Below, one piece after another: positions 16,315-26,389 of a DNA stretch of 64,000 nucleotides (within the stretch, counting starts at the first letter, position 1; each line of letters begins with the position of its first letter). Under the pieces are notes generated by a model that saw only the letters and a list, made by a program, of their open reading frames with translations, was not told the DNA's origin and made no database searches. A program made the translations under genes and the position numbers. The DNA lies in the NCBI RefSeq assembly GCF_030824435.1, contig NZ_JAVBXS010000032.1:1-64000 (forward strand), given 5' to 3'. Source of the DNA: Rheinheimera sp. GTDB lineage: Bacteria; Pseudomonadota; Gammaproteobacteria; Enterobacterales; Alteromonadaceae.

Positions 16315-17592
16315 TTATTGGTTCAGTTGAATTTGATTGGCACCCTGGAACATATCGGTGCCGGAAATAATAATTTGGTCGCCTTCACTCAGGCCGCTTA
16401 ACACCTCAACAGCAGATAAACTGCGGGCACCAAGCGCTATAGGGGTTTTAATGGCTACACCGTTTTGTACCTTATAGGCAAACTGGCCATTGGAGCTTTC
16501 TAAAAACTGGCCACGCGCCACTTGCAGTACAGCGTCACGCTGTTCCAGCAAAATACGGCTGGCTAAACGCTGATTCTGCCGAAGCCCAGGTGGCGATTTA
16601 TCACCAAAACGCACCCGGCCTGTGACCTGATTTTCAACAATTTCCGGAGAGATGCTGACAAGTACAGCCGGATATAACTGCTGATCTAAAGTCACTTCCA
16701 CCGGCATGCCCAAAGTTAAATCGTCGGCATAACTTTCAGGAATAGCAATTTCCACTTCAAACTGGCTTAAATCGACCACAGAAAGTAATAACTGGTTTTT
16801 ACTCAGGTAGGTTTTATTGTCGGCGGCGAGGTTACCAATAATGCCGTCCACCGGTGACTGCACCTGTAAAGCCGACACCTGACGTTGTAAATTGGCCACT
16901 AAAAAGCTTTGCCGCTCCAGCTCCATACCAAGGGCTGTGGATTCAAACTCCAGGCTTTCTTTATTCAGTTTTGCGTCTTTTACCGCATGCTCAAACTGCA
17001 GTTGGGCATTATTTAAATCATCCCCGGCTTTTTCATAATCAATCTGACTGATGGCTTTCACGCTATAGCCTTGTTCGGCACGGCGTTTTTCCCGCTCGGC
17101 CGTGGTTAACGCCACCTGAGCTAAATCCACCGCTTTTTGGTCGATCAGCTGCTGTTTACGCGACTGAATTTTTTGCCGGTCAAGGCCTGTTGCCAGACTG
17201 TTGAGTGTGGCTTGTTCCTGTTTGAGTTTGCTATCGAGCTCCGGGCTTTCGATGGCAGCAATCACATCACCTTTTTTGACTGTGGTGCCGGCTTCAGCAA
17301 AAAAGCTGACGGTGCCATCAGCCGGTGCATACAATTTGGGGCTCACCGCCGCTACTACTTTGCCCTGCACTGACACATCACGGATAAAAGGCGCTGTTTT
17401 GACAGCGTCCAGCCGGATGCGATCTATTGAAACCGACAGCTCTGATTGTTGCCAGCGTTTGACCACCGGTCCCAGTTGCCATACCAGCACAACCAGCACC
17501 AGGGCAGCAGCACCAACAATCAACATGGTTTTTTGGGGCAAAGCGCGCACAACACGGATTTCATCCTGGGCACTTGGTTCTGAAATTTTCAT
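16315..17592 (-). CDS. HlyD/MacA-type periplasmic adaptor subunit
   Basis: A 425-residue membrane fusion protein. A membrane anchor (about residues 23-43) is followed by a barrel-sandwich half-motif (YAPADGTVSFFAEAGTTVKKGD), a coiled-coil hairpin (about 110-235), the second lipoyl half (VQSPVDGIIGNLA) and beta-barrel domains. It would link the MacB-like permease to an outer-membrane channel such as TolC, which is not encoded here. ATG 17592 has AGGAG 5 nt upstream. It is the first gene of the operon, so its promoter lies in the upstream gap. The substrate is unknown; antibiotic, peptide or lipid export are all possible. Confidence 0.92.
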   Translation of the reverse strand: MKISEPSAQDEIRVVRALPQKTMLIVGAAALVLVVLVWQLGPVVKRWQQSELSVSIDRIRLDAVKTAPFIRDVSVQGKVVAAVSPKLYAPADGTVSFFAEAGTTVKKGDVIAAIESPELDSKLKQEQATLNSLATGLDRQKIQSRKQQLIDQKAVDLAQVALTTAEREKRRAEQGYSVKAISQIDYEKAGDDLNNAQLQFEHAVKDAKLNKESLEFESTALGMELERQSFLVANLQRQVSALQVQSPVDGIIGNLAADNKTYLSKNQLLLSVVDLSQFEVEIAIPESYADDLTLGMPVEVTLDQQLYPAVLVSISPEIVENQVTGRVRFGDKSPPGLRQNQRLASRILLEQRDAVLQVARGQFLESSNGQFAYKVQNGVAIKTPIALGARSLSAVEVLSGLSEGDQIIISGTDMFQGANQIQLNQ

Positions 17593-18031
17593 AAAAACTC
17601 CTGTTCTTTGATGTAACTAGAGTCGTGACACAGCCGAAAAAGGTTTAGCAAAAACGAAGATATTTAAAAAATAAAAATAATATCCATTTAAAACAAAGGA
17701 GTAGGACTTAGTGGGCAAAATGAAAATGGCGGCTGTGTTGCTGGTTTTGCCATCAAGGTAAAAGTGAAAACACAGAACAAGGGGGCTCGCTGATAAAAAA
17801 CGGGGCTTAAATGAAAAAATCCCCAATCGCAACAAAACACGATCAGGGATTGGGAAGGCGGGCGACTTTTATCGCAGTGGCGGCACCAGGCAGATGGGCT
17901 GTTGCTGTTTCCAGTGTAGTTGAGGAAATCCGCCTTGCTGAAAATCAGCAGGCAAAAAACAAAACTAAAGCTTCTGTTTGTCGCCTGCATAACCGGGATA
18001 CAACACTGCTTTGCTGAAAAAGCAGCAGATG
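17593..18031. other. divergent intergenic region between the ABC export operon and miaB
   Basis: No convincing gene. It must carry the promoter of the export operon on the minus strand, which has an A/T-rich stretch at 17640-17695 suitable for an UP element, and the leader of miaB on the plus strand. A terminator-like hairpin on the minus strand is listed separately. Short open frames here have poor codon character and no ribosome binding sites. Confidence 0.5.
17814..17854 (-). terminator. terminator-like hairpin on the minus strand upstream of the export operon
   Basis: On the minus strand CCCAATC (17854-17848) pairs with GATTGGG (17828-17822) and, after one further G, is followed by ATTTTTT. 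It lies about 220 bp upstream of the adaptor gene, with no gene before it on that strand, so it could be an attenuator or the end of a small RNA. The loop is long (19 nt), which lowers confidence. Confidence 0.35.
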
Positions 18032-18061
18032 CTGGCACTCAGCAGCCGGCTCGGGTAAAAT
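18032..18061 (+). promoter_or_regulatory. candidate promoter of miaB
   Basis: CTGGCA (18032-18037) and TAAAAT (18056-18061) are separated by 18 bp. Each matches most of the sigma-70 consensus. The -10 element lies 47 bp before the miaB ATG. Confidence 0.35.
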
Positions 18062-18108
18062 GCCAGCCCTTTTGTAGTTGACGACTTTTTTACAGGCAAG
18101 AATTTACC

Positions 18109-19533
18109 ATGAGCAAAAAGCTGCACATTAAAACCTGGGGCTGCCAGATGAACGAATACGATTCATCCAAAATGGCCGACTTGTTGGATGCCACTCATGG
18201 CTATACGCTGACCGAAAACGCCGAAGATGCCGACGTTATTCTGCTGAACACTTGTTCTATCCGCGAAAAAGCACAGGAAAAAGTGTTCCACCAACTGGGC
18301 CGCTGGCGTCCGCTGAAAAAGAAAAACCCAAATTTAATCATTGGTGTAGGTGGTTGTGTTGCCTCACAAGAAGGTGCTTCTATTCGTGAACGTGCACCTT
18401 ATGTTGATATTATTTTTGGGCCACAAACTTTGCACCGTTTACCGGAAATGATTAATTCAGTGAAGGGTGACCGCTCTCCTGTAGTTGACGTATCTTTCCC
18501 TGAAATTGAAAAATTTGACCGCCTGCCAGAGCCAAAAGCTGAAGGCCCAACGGCTTTTGTGTCCATTATGGAAGGCTGTTCTAAATATTGTACTTTCTGT
18601 GTGGTGCCATACACCCGCGGTGAAGAAGTCAGCCGGCCACTGGATGACGTGCTGCTGGAAATTGCCCAGCTGGCCGAACAAGGTGTGCGCGAAGTCAATT
18701 TATTAGGCCAGAACGTCAATGCCTACCGTGGTGAAACTCACGACGGTCAGATTTGCCATTTTTCTGAGTTATTACGTTTGGTTGCTGCTATTGACGGTAT
18801 TGACCGCATTCGTTATACAACTTCGCATCCTGTTGAATTTACAGACGATATTATTGAAGTGTACCGTGACGTGCCAGAGCTGGTGGATCACCTGCATTTA
18901 CCAGTGCAGTCGGGTTCAGACCGCATTCTGACGCTGATGAAACGTAACCACACTGCACTTGAATACAAAGCACAAATCCGCAAACTGAAAAAAATCAGGC
19001 CGAATTTAAGTATGTCGTCTGATTTTATTATTGGTTTCCCTGGTGAAACGGCAGAAGATTTTGCCCAAACCATGGACTTAATTGCCAGTATCGGTTTTGA
19101 TATGAGCTTCAGCTTTATTTACAGCGCCCGCCCTGGTACTCCGGCTGCCGATTTGCCGGACGATGTCAGTGAAGACGAGAAAAAGCAACGTTTGTATATT
19201 CTGCAAGACCGCATTAATCAGCAGTCTTTGCAAATTGCCCGTGGCATGTTAGGCACTGAACAACGTATTCTGGTCGAAGGCCCGTCGAAAAAAGATTTGA
19301 TGGAACTGACCGGACGTACTGAAAATAACAGGGTCGTTAATTTTGAAGGCACACCAGATATGATTGGTGGTTTTGTTGATGTAAAGATCACTGATGTATT
19401 TACCAATTCTTTAAAGGGTGTGGTTATCCGCACTGAAAAAGAAATGGATTTACGCCGCGAAGTGTCACCACAACAAATTTTGGCACGCCAGCCAAAAGCC
19501 GATCCACTTGGGGTCCAGACGTACCAACCCTGA
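18109..19533 (+). CDS. miaB: tRNA-2-methylthio-N6-dimethylallyladenosine synthase
   Basis: A radical-SAM methylthiotransferase that converts i6A37 to ms2i6A37 in tRNAs reading UNN codons. At 474 residues it has the family length. The N-terminal UPF0004 domain has Cys in [16 protein letters not shown] and GVGGCVA, which bind the auxiliary cluster. The radical-SAM motif is CSKYCTFC near residues 156-163, and a TRAM domain ends the protein (about 375-440). It heads the miaB-phoH-ybeY-corC-lnt cluster, with 70 bp to phoH. Confidence 0.97.
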   Translation: MSKKLHIKTWGCQMNEYDSSKMADLLDATHGYTLTENAEDADVILLNTCSIREKAQEKVFHQLGRWRPLKKKNPNLIIGVGGCVASQEGASIRERAPYVDIIFGPQTLHRLPEMINSVKGDRSPVVDVSFPEIEKFDRLPEPKAEGPTAFVSIMEGCSKYCTFCVVPYTRGEEVSRPLDDVLLEIAQLAEQGVREVNLLGQNVNAYRGETHDGQICHFSELLRLVAAIDGIDRIRYTTSHPVEFTDDIIEVYRDVPELVDHLHLPVQSGSDRILTLMKRNHTALEYKAQIRKLKKIRPNLSMSSDFIIGFPGETAEDFAQTMDLIASIGFDMSFSFIYSARPGTPAADLPDDVSEDEKKQRLYILQDRINQQSLQIARGMLGTEQRILVEGPSKKDLMELTGRTENNRVVNFEGTPDMIGGFVDVKITDVFTNSLKGVVIRTEKEMDLRREVSPQQILARQPKADPLGVQTYQP

Positions 19534-19603
19534 GTCATCACATGTTTTACAGAGGCCGCACCGGCATCAGCCGCGGCCTCGTTAACCACAGAGAACAGGA
19601 CCT

Positions 19604-20755
19604 TTGGATAATCCAGTCAGCAGTATTGAATTTACAGTAGAACCTACCGATCATCAGCGTTTGTCGTTATTGTGCGGCCCTTTTGATGACCATATCCGCC
19701 AGATTGAACGCCACTTCCGGGTTCAGCTCAGTTTCCGTGATGATAAATTCCGTTTGCTTGGGTTAACAGCGCAGCTGCCATTAGTGCAGCAGCTGGTGCA
19801 AAACCTGTACAGCGAAACCATCAATGCCGCCGGTAAATTAGTGCCTTTAACCGCTGAACAAGTGCATCTGGCGATGAATGGTGTGGATCATCCATCAACA
19901 CTGGTTCAGGTGGATGAGCAGGCGCAGGAAGTCAGCATCAAAACCAAAAAAGGTTTGATTAAAGGCCGTAATCCGAATCAAAGCCGTTATGTCGCTAATA
20001 TTCTGCGCCACGATGTCACTTTTGGTATTGGCCCAGCCGGCACAGGTAAAACTTATTTAGCTGTTGCCTGCGCTGTGGACGCTTTGGAAAAAAACCAGGT
20101 GCGCCGCATAGTTCTCACCCGCCCAGCGGTGGAAGCCGGTGAAAAACTTGGTTTTTTACCAGGCGATTTAGCGCAAAAAGTAGACCCTTATCTGCGGCCT
20201 TTGTACGACGCTTTGTTTGATATGCTGGGTTTTGAAAAAGTCGAAAAATACTTAGAACGGGGCACCATCGAAATTGCGCCTTTGGCGTATATGCGCGGCC
20301 GCACTTTAAGTGACGCTTTTATTATTCTGGATGAAAGCCAGAACACCACTGTTGAACAGATGAAAATGTTTTTAACCCGGATAGGGTTTAACTCTAAAGC
20401 TGTGATCACAGGTGATGTCACGCAAGTAGATTTACCGCGCGGCACTTATTCGGGTTTAAAACACGCTATTGATGTGTTGTCGGCGGTTGATGCACTGAGT
20501 TTTAACTATTTTGTTGCCAAAGACGTGGTACGCCACCCTGTGGTACAAAAAATTGTGATTGCTTATGAAGCCTTTGAAGCGGCAGCAGCAGCGAAAAAAC
20601 AAGCCAAACGCGAAGCAGAACAAGCGGCAAGACTGGCAACAAGCGCCGTGACAACACCAACTGTTGTTGCAGAGCAGGTTGCTACCCCTGCGCCAGCAAA
20701 AACCCGCAGCCGTACAAAAAAGGTCGTCATCAGCCCGGATACTGAAGCATCATGA
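19604..20755 (+). CDS. ybeZ: PhoH-family ATPase (YbeZ)
   Basis: A cytoplasmic ATPase of 383 residues, thought to act with YbeY in rRNA processing. The N-terminal KH-like region precedes the PhoH core, with Walker [10 protein letters not shown] (about residues 143-151) and Walker B IILDESQN. The C-terminal 45 residues are an Ala/Lys/Thr-rich extension with a basic end (KTRSRTKK) that is longer than in E. coli. The start is TTG 19604 with AGGA close by (3-nt gap), an unusual combination. The stop overlaps the ybeY start (ATGA). Confidence 0.95.
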   Translation: MDNPVSSIEFTVEPTDHQRLSLLCGPFDDHIRQIERHFRVQLSFRDDKFRLLGLTAQLPLVQQLVQNLYSETINAAGKLVPLTAEQVHLAMNGVDHPSTLVQVDEQAQEVSIKTKKGLIKGRNPNQSRYVANILRHDVTFGIGPAGTGKTYLAVACAVDALEKNQVRRIVLTRPAVEAGEKLGFLPGDLAQKVDPYLRPLYDALFDMLGFEKVEKYLERGTIEIAPLAYMRGRTLSDAFIILDESQNTTVEQMKMFLTRIGFNSKAVITGDVTQVDLPRGTYSGLKHAIDVLSAVDALSFNYFVAKDVVRHPVVQKIVIAYEAFEAAAAAKKQAKREAEQAARLATSAVTTPTVVAEQVATPAPAKTRSRTKKVVISPDTEAS

Positions 20756-21210
20756 GTATTATTTTAGATTTACAACTGGCCACTGAAGCCAAAGATTTAC
20801 CCACTGAAAACCAAATTCAGCAATGGCTGGAAGCCGCTATTTTGCCTTTTCAGGCGGAAGCTGAAGTGACAGTGCGTATTGTTGATGAAGCCGAAAGCCA
20901 ACAGCTGAACTTTGATTATCGCGAAAAAAATAAACCCACCAATGTGCTGAGTTTTCCTTTTGAATGCCCGCCAGGCATTGAACTGCCGTTATTGGGTGAT
21001 TTAGTGATTTGTGCCCAGGTGGTCGCCAAAGAAGCGGCGGAACAAAACAAAACACTACATGCACATTGGGCCCATATGGTGGTGCATGGTAGCTTGCATT
21101 TACTTGGCTTTGACCATATAAATGAAGAAGATGCGACCGAAATGGAAGCAGAAGAGATTCAAATTCTGGCAGAGCTTGGTTTTGCCGACCCTTACGTTAT
21201 TCACGAATAA
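20752..21210 (+). CDS. ybeY: endoribonuclease YbeY (16S rRNA 3' maturation, ribosome quality control)
   Basis: A 152-residue metal-dependent endoribonuclease. The zinc-binding motif [11 protein letters not shown] (three His) is intact, and the preceding [14 protein letters not shown] segment is typical. It acts in 16S rRNA 3'-end maturation and decay of defective 70S ribosomes. Translation is coupled to phoH by a 4-bp overlap, and corC follows after 36 bp. Confidence 0.97.
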   Translation: MSIILDLQLATEAKDLPTENQIQQWLEAAILPFQAEAEVTVRIVDEAESQQLNFDYREKNKPTNVLSFPFECPPGIELPLLGDLVICAQVVAKEAAEQNKTLHAHWAHMVVHGSLHLLGFDHINEEDATEMEAEEIQILAELGFADPYVIHE

Positions 21211-21246
21211 CAGAGTTCAACCTAACACGGAGCTGGTTTTTATATT

Positions 21247-22113
21247 ATGAGTGACGACAATCCACACTCGAGAAGCGGTTCTGCCGCTAAGTCATGGCTT
21301 GAGCGTATCGCCGCCATTTTTACCGCAGAACCCCAGGACCTATCTGATTTAGAAGATGTAATTGCCGAAGCCAATTCGCGCAACCTGATAGACACCGACA
21401 CCAAAGGCATGCTGCAAGGGGTGCTGGACGTTTCCAAAATGCGCGCCCGCGATATTATGGTGCCACGTTCACAAATGGCCACCATCGACATCGACCAGCC
21501 GCTCAGCGAATTTCTGCCTATTCTGCTGGAAAACAATCACAGCCGTTATCCGGTGGTCAACGAAGACAAAGACCATATCGAAGGCATTTTGATTGTCAAA
21601 GACATACTGCAGTATGCGCTGACACCCGATGTAGAGTGGCAGTTAAAAGATTTATTGCGCCCTGCCGTGATTATTCCGGAAAGCAAAAGAGTCGATGCGC
21701 TGCTGAAAGAATTCCGCCAGAAAAGGTACCATATGGCGATAGTGGTCGATGAATATGGTGGTGTTTCCGGCCTTATTACCATTGAAGATATCCTCGAGCA
21801 GATTGTCGGTGACATTGAAGATGAACACGACAACGAAGAAGGTTCCGATATCCGTCAGCTCGGCAGCCATGTGTATCTGGTCAGCGCCCTGACACCACTG
21901 GACGAATTTAACGAAAGTTTTGCCACCAGTTTTGATGAAGAAGAAGCCGGCACCATAGGCGGCATAGTGCTGCACGCTTTTGGTCATATGCCAACCAAAG
22001 GTGAAGTGATTGAACTGGGTGGCCTGACTTTTAAAGTGTATAAAGCCAACAGCCGCCGTTTAGTGCAGCTGCAGGTGATTAAACCTAAAACCGAAACTAC
22101 CGAGGCTGAATAA
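21247..22113 (+). CDS. corC: CorC/YbeX family protein with CBS pair
   Basis: A 288-residue cytoplasmic protein with two CBS domains (about residues 68-185; VPRSQMATID, VVDEYGGVSGLITIEDI) followed by a CorC_HlyC domain (about 205-285). The family was linked to Mg2+/Co2+ efflux with CorA; newer work on YbeX points to ribosome and magnesium homeostasis. Position between ybeY and lnt is conserved in gammaproteobacteria. The acidic stretch EDEHDNEEGSD follows the CBS pair. Confidence 0.95.
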   Translation: MSDDNPHSRSGSAAKSWLERIAAIFTAEPQDLSDLEDVIAEANSRNLIDTDTKGMLQGVLDVSKMRARDIMVPRSQMATIDIDQPLSEFLPILLENNHSRYPVVNEDKDHIEGILIVKDILQYALTPDVEWQLKDLLRPAVIIPESKRVDALLKEFRQKRYHMAIVVDEYGGVSGLITIEDILEQIVGDIEDEHDNEEGSDIRQLGSHVYLVSALTPLDEFNESFATSFDEEEAGTIGGIVLHAFGHMPTKGEVIELGGLTFKVYKANSRRLVQLQVIKPKTETTEAE

Positions 22114-22161
22114 GCCTTTTTAGGGTGCAGGTAACCAAACCTTTGTTGATATTCAGCAAGC

Positions 22162-23793
22162 ATGATTGTAAAAGTGGTAACAGATACAGTGTTGAATTTT
22201 TTAACTTTTTTCCGTAAACATCCGTTGTTGTTCAGCCTGTTGCTGTTTGTCGCAGGTCTTGCCAATACCCTGGCTTTTGCACCTTATCAGCTGCATTTTT
22301 TACCTTTGCTGACGTTGGCGTTGCTGGCGCTGGCACTTTCGCACGCAAGCACAGCCCGTCAGGCCGCTTTTTTTGGTTTTGCTTATGGTTTGGGTTGGTT
22401 TGGCCTTGGGGTCAGCTGGGTGCATGTCAGTATCGCCACTTTTGGGGGTATGCCACTTATAGCCAGCCTTGGCATTATGGCTTTGCTGGTGGCTTATTTA
22501 AGCCTGTTCCCAGCTCTCGCCAGTTATGCGGTGTTTAGGTTAAGCAACAACAATAAACTGTTGTTTCCACTGCTATTTGCCTGTTGCTGGGTGCTCAGCG
22601 AAAACCTGCGTTCCTGGCTTTTTAGCGGATTTCCCTGGTTGTCGCTTGGTTATAGCCAGACTGAAGGCTGGATGGCGCCCTGGGCGCCGCTTGTTGGCGA
22701 AACCGGTATTAGCTTTTTAATGGTGTTTGCCGCTGCTGCTGTGGTGCCTTTATCGGCTGGCGCTGCTGGTTCTGCTGAGCCTGGTGCAACCGCCAATAAA
22801 CAGCGTTTTATCCCGCTGGCCCTTGCCGCAACGCTGCTGCTGATAAGCCCTTTGTTAGCTGTATTGAAAGGCTGGCAACTGACGGATGAAAAAGTCAGTG
22901 TGGCTTTAGTGCAAGGCAATATTAAACAAGAATTGCGCTGGATACCGGAGCAAGAGCTGCCAACGATGAAAAAGTATATGCAGCTCAGTAAACCCCATTT
23001 AAAACAACAAATTATTGTTTGGCCTGAAGCTGCAATTCCGCAGCTGGAACCTTTGGCACAAGCCTATTTATTAAATCTGGATATCCAGGCGGCTGAACAA
23101 CAAAGTAGCGTTATCACCGGTATTCTTGACTATAAAAACAATGGTGATGCCTATAACGGCATGATAGTGCTGGGGAAAAGTGGCACAGCTGCCAGCGGCG
23201 GTGATTACCTGTACGAAGGCAAAAACCGTTACCAGAAACATCATTTATTGCCTATTGGTGAATTTGTGCCGCTGGAGCGTTGGCTGCGAGACGTAGCGCC
23301 CTTTTTTGATTTACCCAACAGCTCTTTTGCCCGCGGCGACTGGTTACAACCTAACCTCAACGCCAATGGTTATCAGCTGCTGGCAGCCCTTTGTTTTGAA
23401 ATTGCTTTTCCAAGGCAAATTCAGGCCAACTTTACCAACAACACCGACTTTTTATTAACGGTCAGCAATGACGCCTGGTTTGGCGCTTCTATTGGCCCCT
23501 TGCAGCATATGCAAATTGCCCAGATGCGTGCACTGGAGTTTGGCAGGCCCTTGTTACGCGCCACCAATAATGGGGTCACCGGCATAGTTCAGCCTGACGG
23601 CAAGCTGCAGGCAGTATTGCCACAATTTGCGGAAGGGGTGTTAACTGCTGAAGTACAGCTGGCGCAAGGCCGCACTTTATATAGCCGCACCGGCGACACG
23701 CTGCTGCTGTGGTTTGTCTCTTTTGTCTTGATATTCAACCTGTTGTGGCGTCGCTTTTTTAGCCAGACAACAGCAGTATCCCGCTCAAACTAA
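22162..23793 (+). CDS. lnt: apolipoprotein N-acyltransferase
   Basis: An inner-membrane enzyme that adds the third acyl chain to the N-terminal Cys of lipoproteins. About six N-terminal helices (residues 20-240) precede a carbon-nitrogen hydrolase domain. The catalytic triad is visible: Glu in VWPEAAIPQ, Lys in YQKHHLLPIG and Cys in AALCFEIAFP. A final helix ends the protein (about 510-530). At 543 residues it is slightly longer than E. coli Lnt. The ribosome binding site before ATG 22162 is weak, so the exact start is uncertain by a few residues. Substrates in this window include lptE, rlpA, nlpI and the lipoproteins at 27055 and 48131. Confidence 0.96.
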   Translation: MIVKVVTDTVLNFLTFFRKHPLLFSLLLFVAGLANTLAFAPYQLHFLPLLTLALLALALSHASTARQAAFFGFAYGLGWFGLGVSWVHVSIATFGGMPLIASLGIMALLVAYLSLFPALASYAVFRLSNNNKLLFPLLFACCWVLSENLRSWLFSGFPWLSLGYSQTEGWMAPWAPLVGETGISFLMVFAAAAVVPLSAGAAGSAEPGATANKQRFIPLALAATLLLISPLLAVLKGWQLTDEKVSVALVQGNIKQELRWIPEQELPTMKKYMQLSKPHLKQQIIVWPEAAIPQLEPLAQAYLLNLDIQAAEQQSSVITGILDYKNNGDAYNGMIVLGKSGTAASGGDYLYEGKNRYQKHHLLPIGEFVPLERWLRDVAPFFDLPNSSFARGDWLQPNLNANGYQLLAALCFEIAFPRQIQANFTNNTDFLLTVSNDAWFGASIGPLQHMQIAQMRALEFGRPLLRATNNGVTGIVQPDGKLQAVLPQFAEGVLTAEVQLAQGRTLYSRTGDTLLLWFVSFVLIFNLLWRRFFSQTTAVSRSN

Positions 23794-23835
23794 GCTGTTG
23801 TTATAGCACCTGTGTTGTGAACATCAGACGGAAGA

Positions 23836-23866
23836 AAAAAACGCAGCTTAAATGCTGCGTTTTTTA
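23836..23866. terminator. bidirectional terminator between lnt and cheV
   Basis: AAAAACGCAGC and GCTGCGTTTTTT form an 11-bp stem with a 6-nt loop, flanked by A-runs and T-runs on the two sides. It can serve both converging genes. Confidence 0.85.
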
Positions 23867-23935
23867 TCTTCCACTTGAGCAACAGCGCGGCCTTGCAAAA
23901 GCAATCAGCCGGCGATAACCGGAGCTCAGTTGTTA

Positions 23936-24883
23936 TTACTCAGCCGAAGCACTTTGTGCCGCACTGTGCATCCATTGTTGCACAGCCGACACCAGTTCAT
24001 CCGGATGAAACTTGGCAATAAACTGATCTGCCCCTACTTTGCTGACCATGGCATTATTAAACACACCACTTAACGACGAATGCAAAATCACATGGATATT
24101 TTTTAAATGTTCATTGGCTTTAATTTCTGCCGTTAAGGTGTAGCCATCCATTTCCGGCATTTCAATATCGGAAATCAACAATGGCACTTTGGCTGACACA
24201 TCACCACCGAGCTCCTGCGCTTTGGCCAGCAGCCAGTCCAGCGCCAACCGGCCATCATTGACAGTTTGAATTTCGACACCAATAGCACCTAAAGCACGCT
24301 TCACCTGATTACGCGCCACCGCAGAATCGTCGGCCACCAGCACCACCAGATTTTTAAAATCCAGTTCTTTGCTTTTTTCTTTGACCGATTCGCTGACGGT
24401 TTCATCAACAGGTGATATTTCAGCAAAAACTTTTTCTACATCCAGAATTTGCACTAACTTGTTGTCTACTTTAGTGACTGCCGTTACATAATGCGCTTTG
24501 CCTGCACCTTGCGGCGCCGGCATAATTTGTTCCCAATTACTGCTGATAATACGGTCAACACCTGCCACCAAAAAACCCTGAGTGTGACGGTTATATTCGG
24601 TCACCAGCACATAAGCCGTGGTTAAATCAGTGATTGGCTTACCACCTGTTGCCATACTTAAATCGATGACGGTAACAGGTTCACCGCGCAAATGGGCGAT
24701 GCCGCGCACATTAGGATGCGCCCCCGGTAATGCACTGAGCTCAGGACATTGCAATACTTCCCGCACTTTAAACACATTAATGCCAAAGGGTTGTTGGCTG
24801 TTTAGCCGGAACAACAACAACTCCAGCCGGTTCTGGCCAACGATGTTGGTTTTTTGATCAATATTCGAAAGTAAGCTGCTCAT
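23936..24883 (-). CDS. cheV: chemotaxis coupling protein CheV (CheW domain plus receiver)
   Basis: A 315-residue protein with an N-terminal CheW-like domain (about 15-165; LLLFRLNSQQPFGINVFKV, RGEPVTVIDL) and a C-terminal receiver domain (about 180-305). The receiver has the acidic pair in VADDSA, phosphoacceptor Asp in LISDIEMPEMDGY, and Lys in FIAKFHP. CheV couples receptors to CheA and may buffer phosphate. No other chemotaxis gene is nearby, which is common for cheV. ATG 24883 is preceded by GGGGA at 6 nt and gives the usual MSSLLSNID start; a longer in-frame start at 25012 adds unlikely residues. Confidence 0.95.
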   Translation of the reverse strand: MSSLLSNIDQKTNIVGQNRLELLLFRLNSQQPFGINVFKVREVLQCPELSALPGAHPNVRGIAHLRGEPVTVIDLSMATGGKPITDLTTAYVLVTEYNRHTQGFLVAGVDRIISSNWEQIMPAPQGAGKAHYVTAVTKVDNKLVQILDVEKVFAEISPVDETVSESVKEKSKELDFKNLVVLVADDSAVARNQVKRALGAIGVEIQTVNDGRLALDWLLAKAQELGGDVSAKVPLLISDIEMPEMDGYTLTAEIKANEHLKNIHVILHSSLSGVFNNAMVSKVGADQFIAKFHPDELVSAVQQWMHSAAQSASAE

Positions 24884-25155
24884 GATGATCCCCGGGAAAA
24901 CAATCAATACTAAAGAATGATAAACACTGAACCCTATAAAGAAGATAGGCACAAAAGCGCTGCTGTGCGCTGTCGTTTTGCTGAAAATCTCAGTCGTAGC
25001 AACAAGATCCAAAGCTCAGCATTTTTTACCGTCCAAGGTTAGCACCAACAAAAAGAAACATCAGCGTTTTTGTATATTTCATTCAGCTTAAATACAGCAA
25101 CAGCCCCTTATAGTCACTGCCATTAAGAAAGTTGACGTATACAAGGACACACAAA

Positions 25156-25707
25156 ATGAATAACTCCATGCTTATCGGCTCAATCGTTGGTGCTATCGCA
25201 GTGACAGCTTTAGGTTCTGTTGCAGGTTACAGCTATCTGGACAAAGGCCCTCAATACGCCGAAGTCGTCAGCAGTAAAGCCGTGACTGAAACTTTTAAAG
25301 AGCCGGTTGAACAATGTAAAGACGTGATTGTTCAGCAGAAAAAAGCCGTCAAAGACGACAACCAAATCGCCGGCACTGTGATTGGCGCTGTGGTTGGTGG
25401 TGTACTGGGCAACCAGATTGGTGGTGGTTCAGGTAAAAAAGTAGCCACTGTTGCTGCAGCTGCTGCCGGTGGTTATGCCGGTAAACAAGTGCAGGAAGAT
25501 ATGCAGAACAAAGACGTTGAAAGTTACAGCCAGCGTGTTTGCAAAACTGTGGAAAAAACGCAGGAAAAAGTCATTGGTTATGACGTGCGTTATTTACTGA
25601 ACGGTGAATTAAAAACGGTGCGGATGGACAATGCACCGGGCGAAAAAATCCTGATCCAGGATGGCCAGGTAGTGGCTGGTGTTGCCCCTCAGACTGCTGG
25701 CAACTAA
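25156..25707 (+). CDS. glycine-zipper 2TM domain protein (SlyB/UmoD-like)
   Basis: A 183-residue envelope protein. A hydrophobic N-terminal segment (residues 5-27) acts as signal or anchor and has no lipobox Cys. The glycine zipper (about 85-125; AGTVIGAVVGGVLGNQIGGG) resembles SlyB, OsmB and UmoD. Two Cys (EQCKD, RVCKT) flank the zipper and may form a disulfide. The C-terminal part (VIGYDVRYLLNGE) is the segment often seen after this domain. The start at 25156 has AAGGA at 8 nt. A role in outer-membrane integrity or stress response is likely but not shown by the sequence. Confidence 0.88.
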   Translation: MNNSMLIGSIVGAIAVTALGSVAGYSYLDKGPQYAEVVSSKAVTETFKEPVEQCKDVIVQQKKAVKDDNQIAGTVIGAVVGGVLGNQIGGGSGKKVATVAAAAAGGYAGKQVQEDMQNKDVESYSQRVCKTVEKTQEKVIGYDVRYLLNGELKTVRMDNAPGEKILIQDGQVVAGVAPQTAGN

Positions 25708-25817
25708 GGCAGTCTGACGCAGTAGCTCCAACAAGATTGGTTGTAGCCTGCCAATTGGACACAGCGGCAACATCAACTTAGAACTATGCCCTGCCCGTCC
25801 GGAGTTTGCCACTGAAT

Positions 25818-25844
25818 AAAAAGCCGGGTTTCCCGGCTTTTTCC
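25818..25844. terminator. bidirectional terminator between the glycine-zipper gene and cytochrome b561 gene
   Basis: AAAAAGCCGGG and CCCGGCTTTTT form a perfect 11-bp stem with loop TTT between convergent genes. Confidence 0.9.
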
Positions 25845-25846
25845 TT

Positions 25847-26389
25847 TTATTTCAACATCATGCGTTTTACAGTATTATCTTTTAACACATAGTGATGAAA
25901 TAACGCCGCCAGCGCATGGACAGCAATCAAGGCATAACCTGCTTTTGCTCCCAGCTCATGCAGCTCTTCAAAACGTTCTGCCCAGACTTCGTTCGGCGCC
26001 ATTAAGGCCGGTAGCTGTAGCCCCAGATAACTCAGCTCTTTTCCTTCAGCCGACAGTAACAACCAGCCAATTAGCGGCATCAACAACATCAGCACATAAA
26101 GAGCCAGATGCACCCAGATTGCCAGTTTATGCTGCCAATGTGGTTGGGGTGGTTCAATCGCAGGGGTATGCTGACGAAAACGCGCCAACAATCTTGGCAA
26201 CAACAACAATAAAATGCTCAGGCCAAACCAATAATGTGTGGTTTTCATCAACTCACGACCCGTTGTACCCCGTTCAAAAATATCGCGAAACTCCATACTG
26301 CAATACACTGCAATAAACAACAGCACAGTCACCCAGTGCAACAGAACCGTCAGCTGACTGAACCTTAAATTCCTGATTTCAGACGACAT
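25847..26389 (-). CDS. cytochrome b561 family protein
   Basis: A 180-residue inner-membrane di-heme cytochrome with four helices. Candidate heme ligands are His in LLHWVTV (helix 1), THYWFGL (helix 2), WVHLALY (helix 3) and AVHALAALFHHY (helix 4), which matches the prokaryotic b561 (CybB) family. These proteins pass electrons from quinol, for example in superoxide oxidation. ATG 26389 follows AGGAG by 6 nt; a GTG directly before it is in frame. It is monocistronic and converges on the glycine-zipper gene. Confidence 0.92.
   Translation of the reverse strand: MSSEIRNLRFSQLTVLLHWVTVLLFIAVYCSMEFRDIFERGTTGRELMKTTHYWFGLSILLLLLPRLLARFRQHTPAIEPPQPHWQHKLAIWVHLALYVLMLLMPLIGWLLLSAEGKELSYLGLQLPALMAPNEVWAERFEELHELGAKAGYALIAVHALAALFHHYVLKDNTVKRMMLK

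Noticed and set aside
17703-17757. Tiny plus-strand frame (MKMAAVLL-like leader peptide) near 17715
   Set aside because: Only 13-16 codons with a poorly spaced ribosome binding site and no linked gene; could be chance.
17688-18038. 116-codon minus-strand open frame in the miaB-adaptor gap
   Set aside because: Rich in Ser/Phe/Cys without a plausible fold; contains the terminator-like hairpin; no ribosome binding site.
25708-25800. tRNA-like segment after the glycine-zipper gene (fragments resembling tRNA-Trp text)
   Set aside because: No acceptor stem, T loop or anticodon arm can be formed; similarity is short words only.
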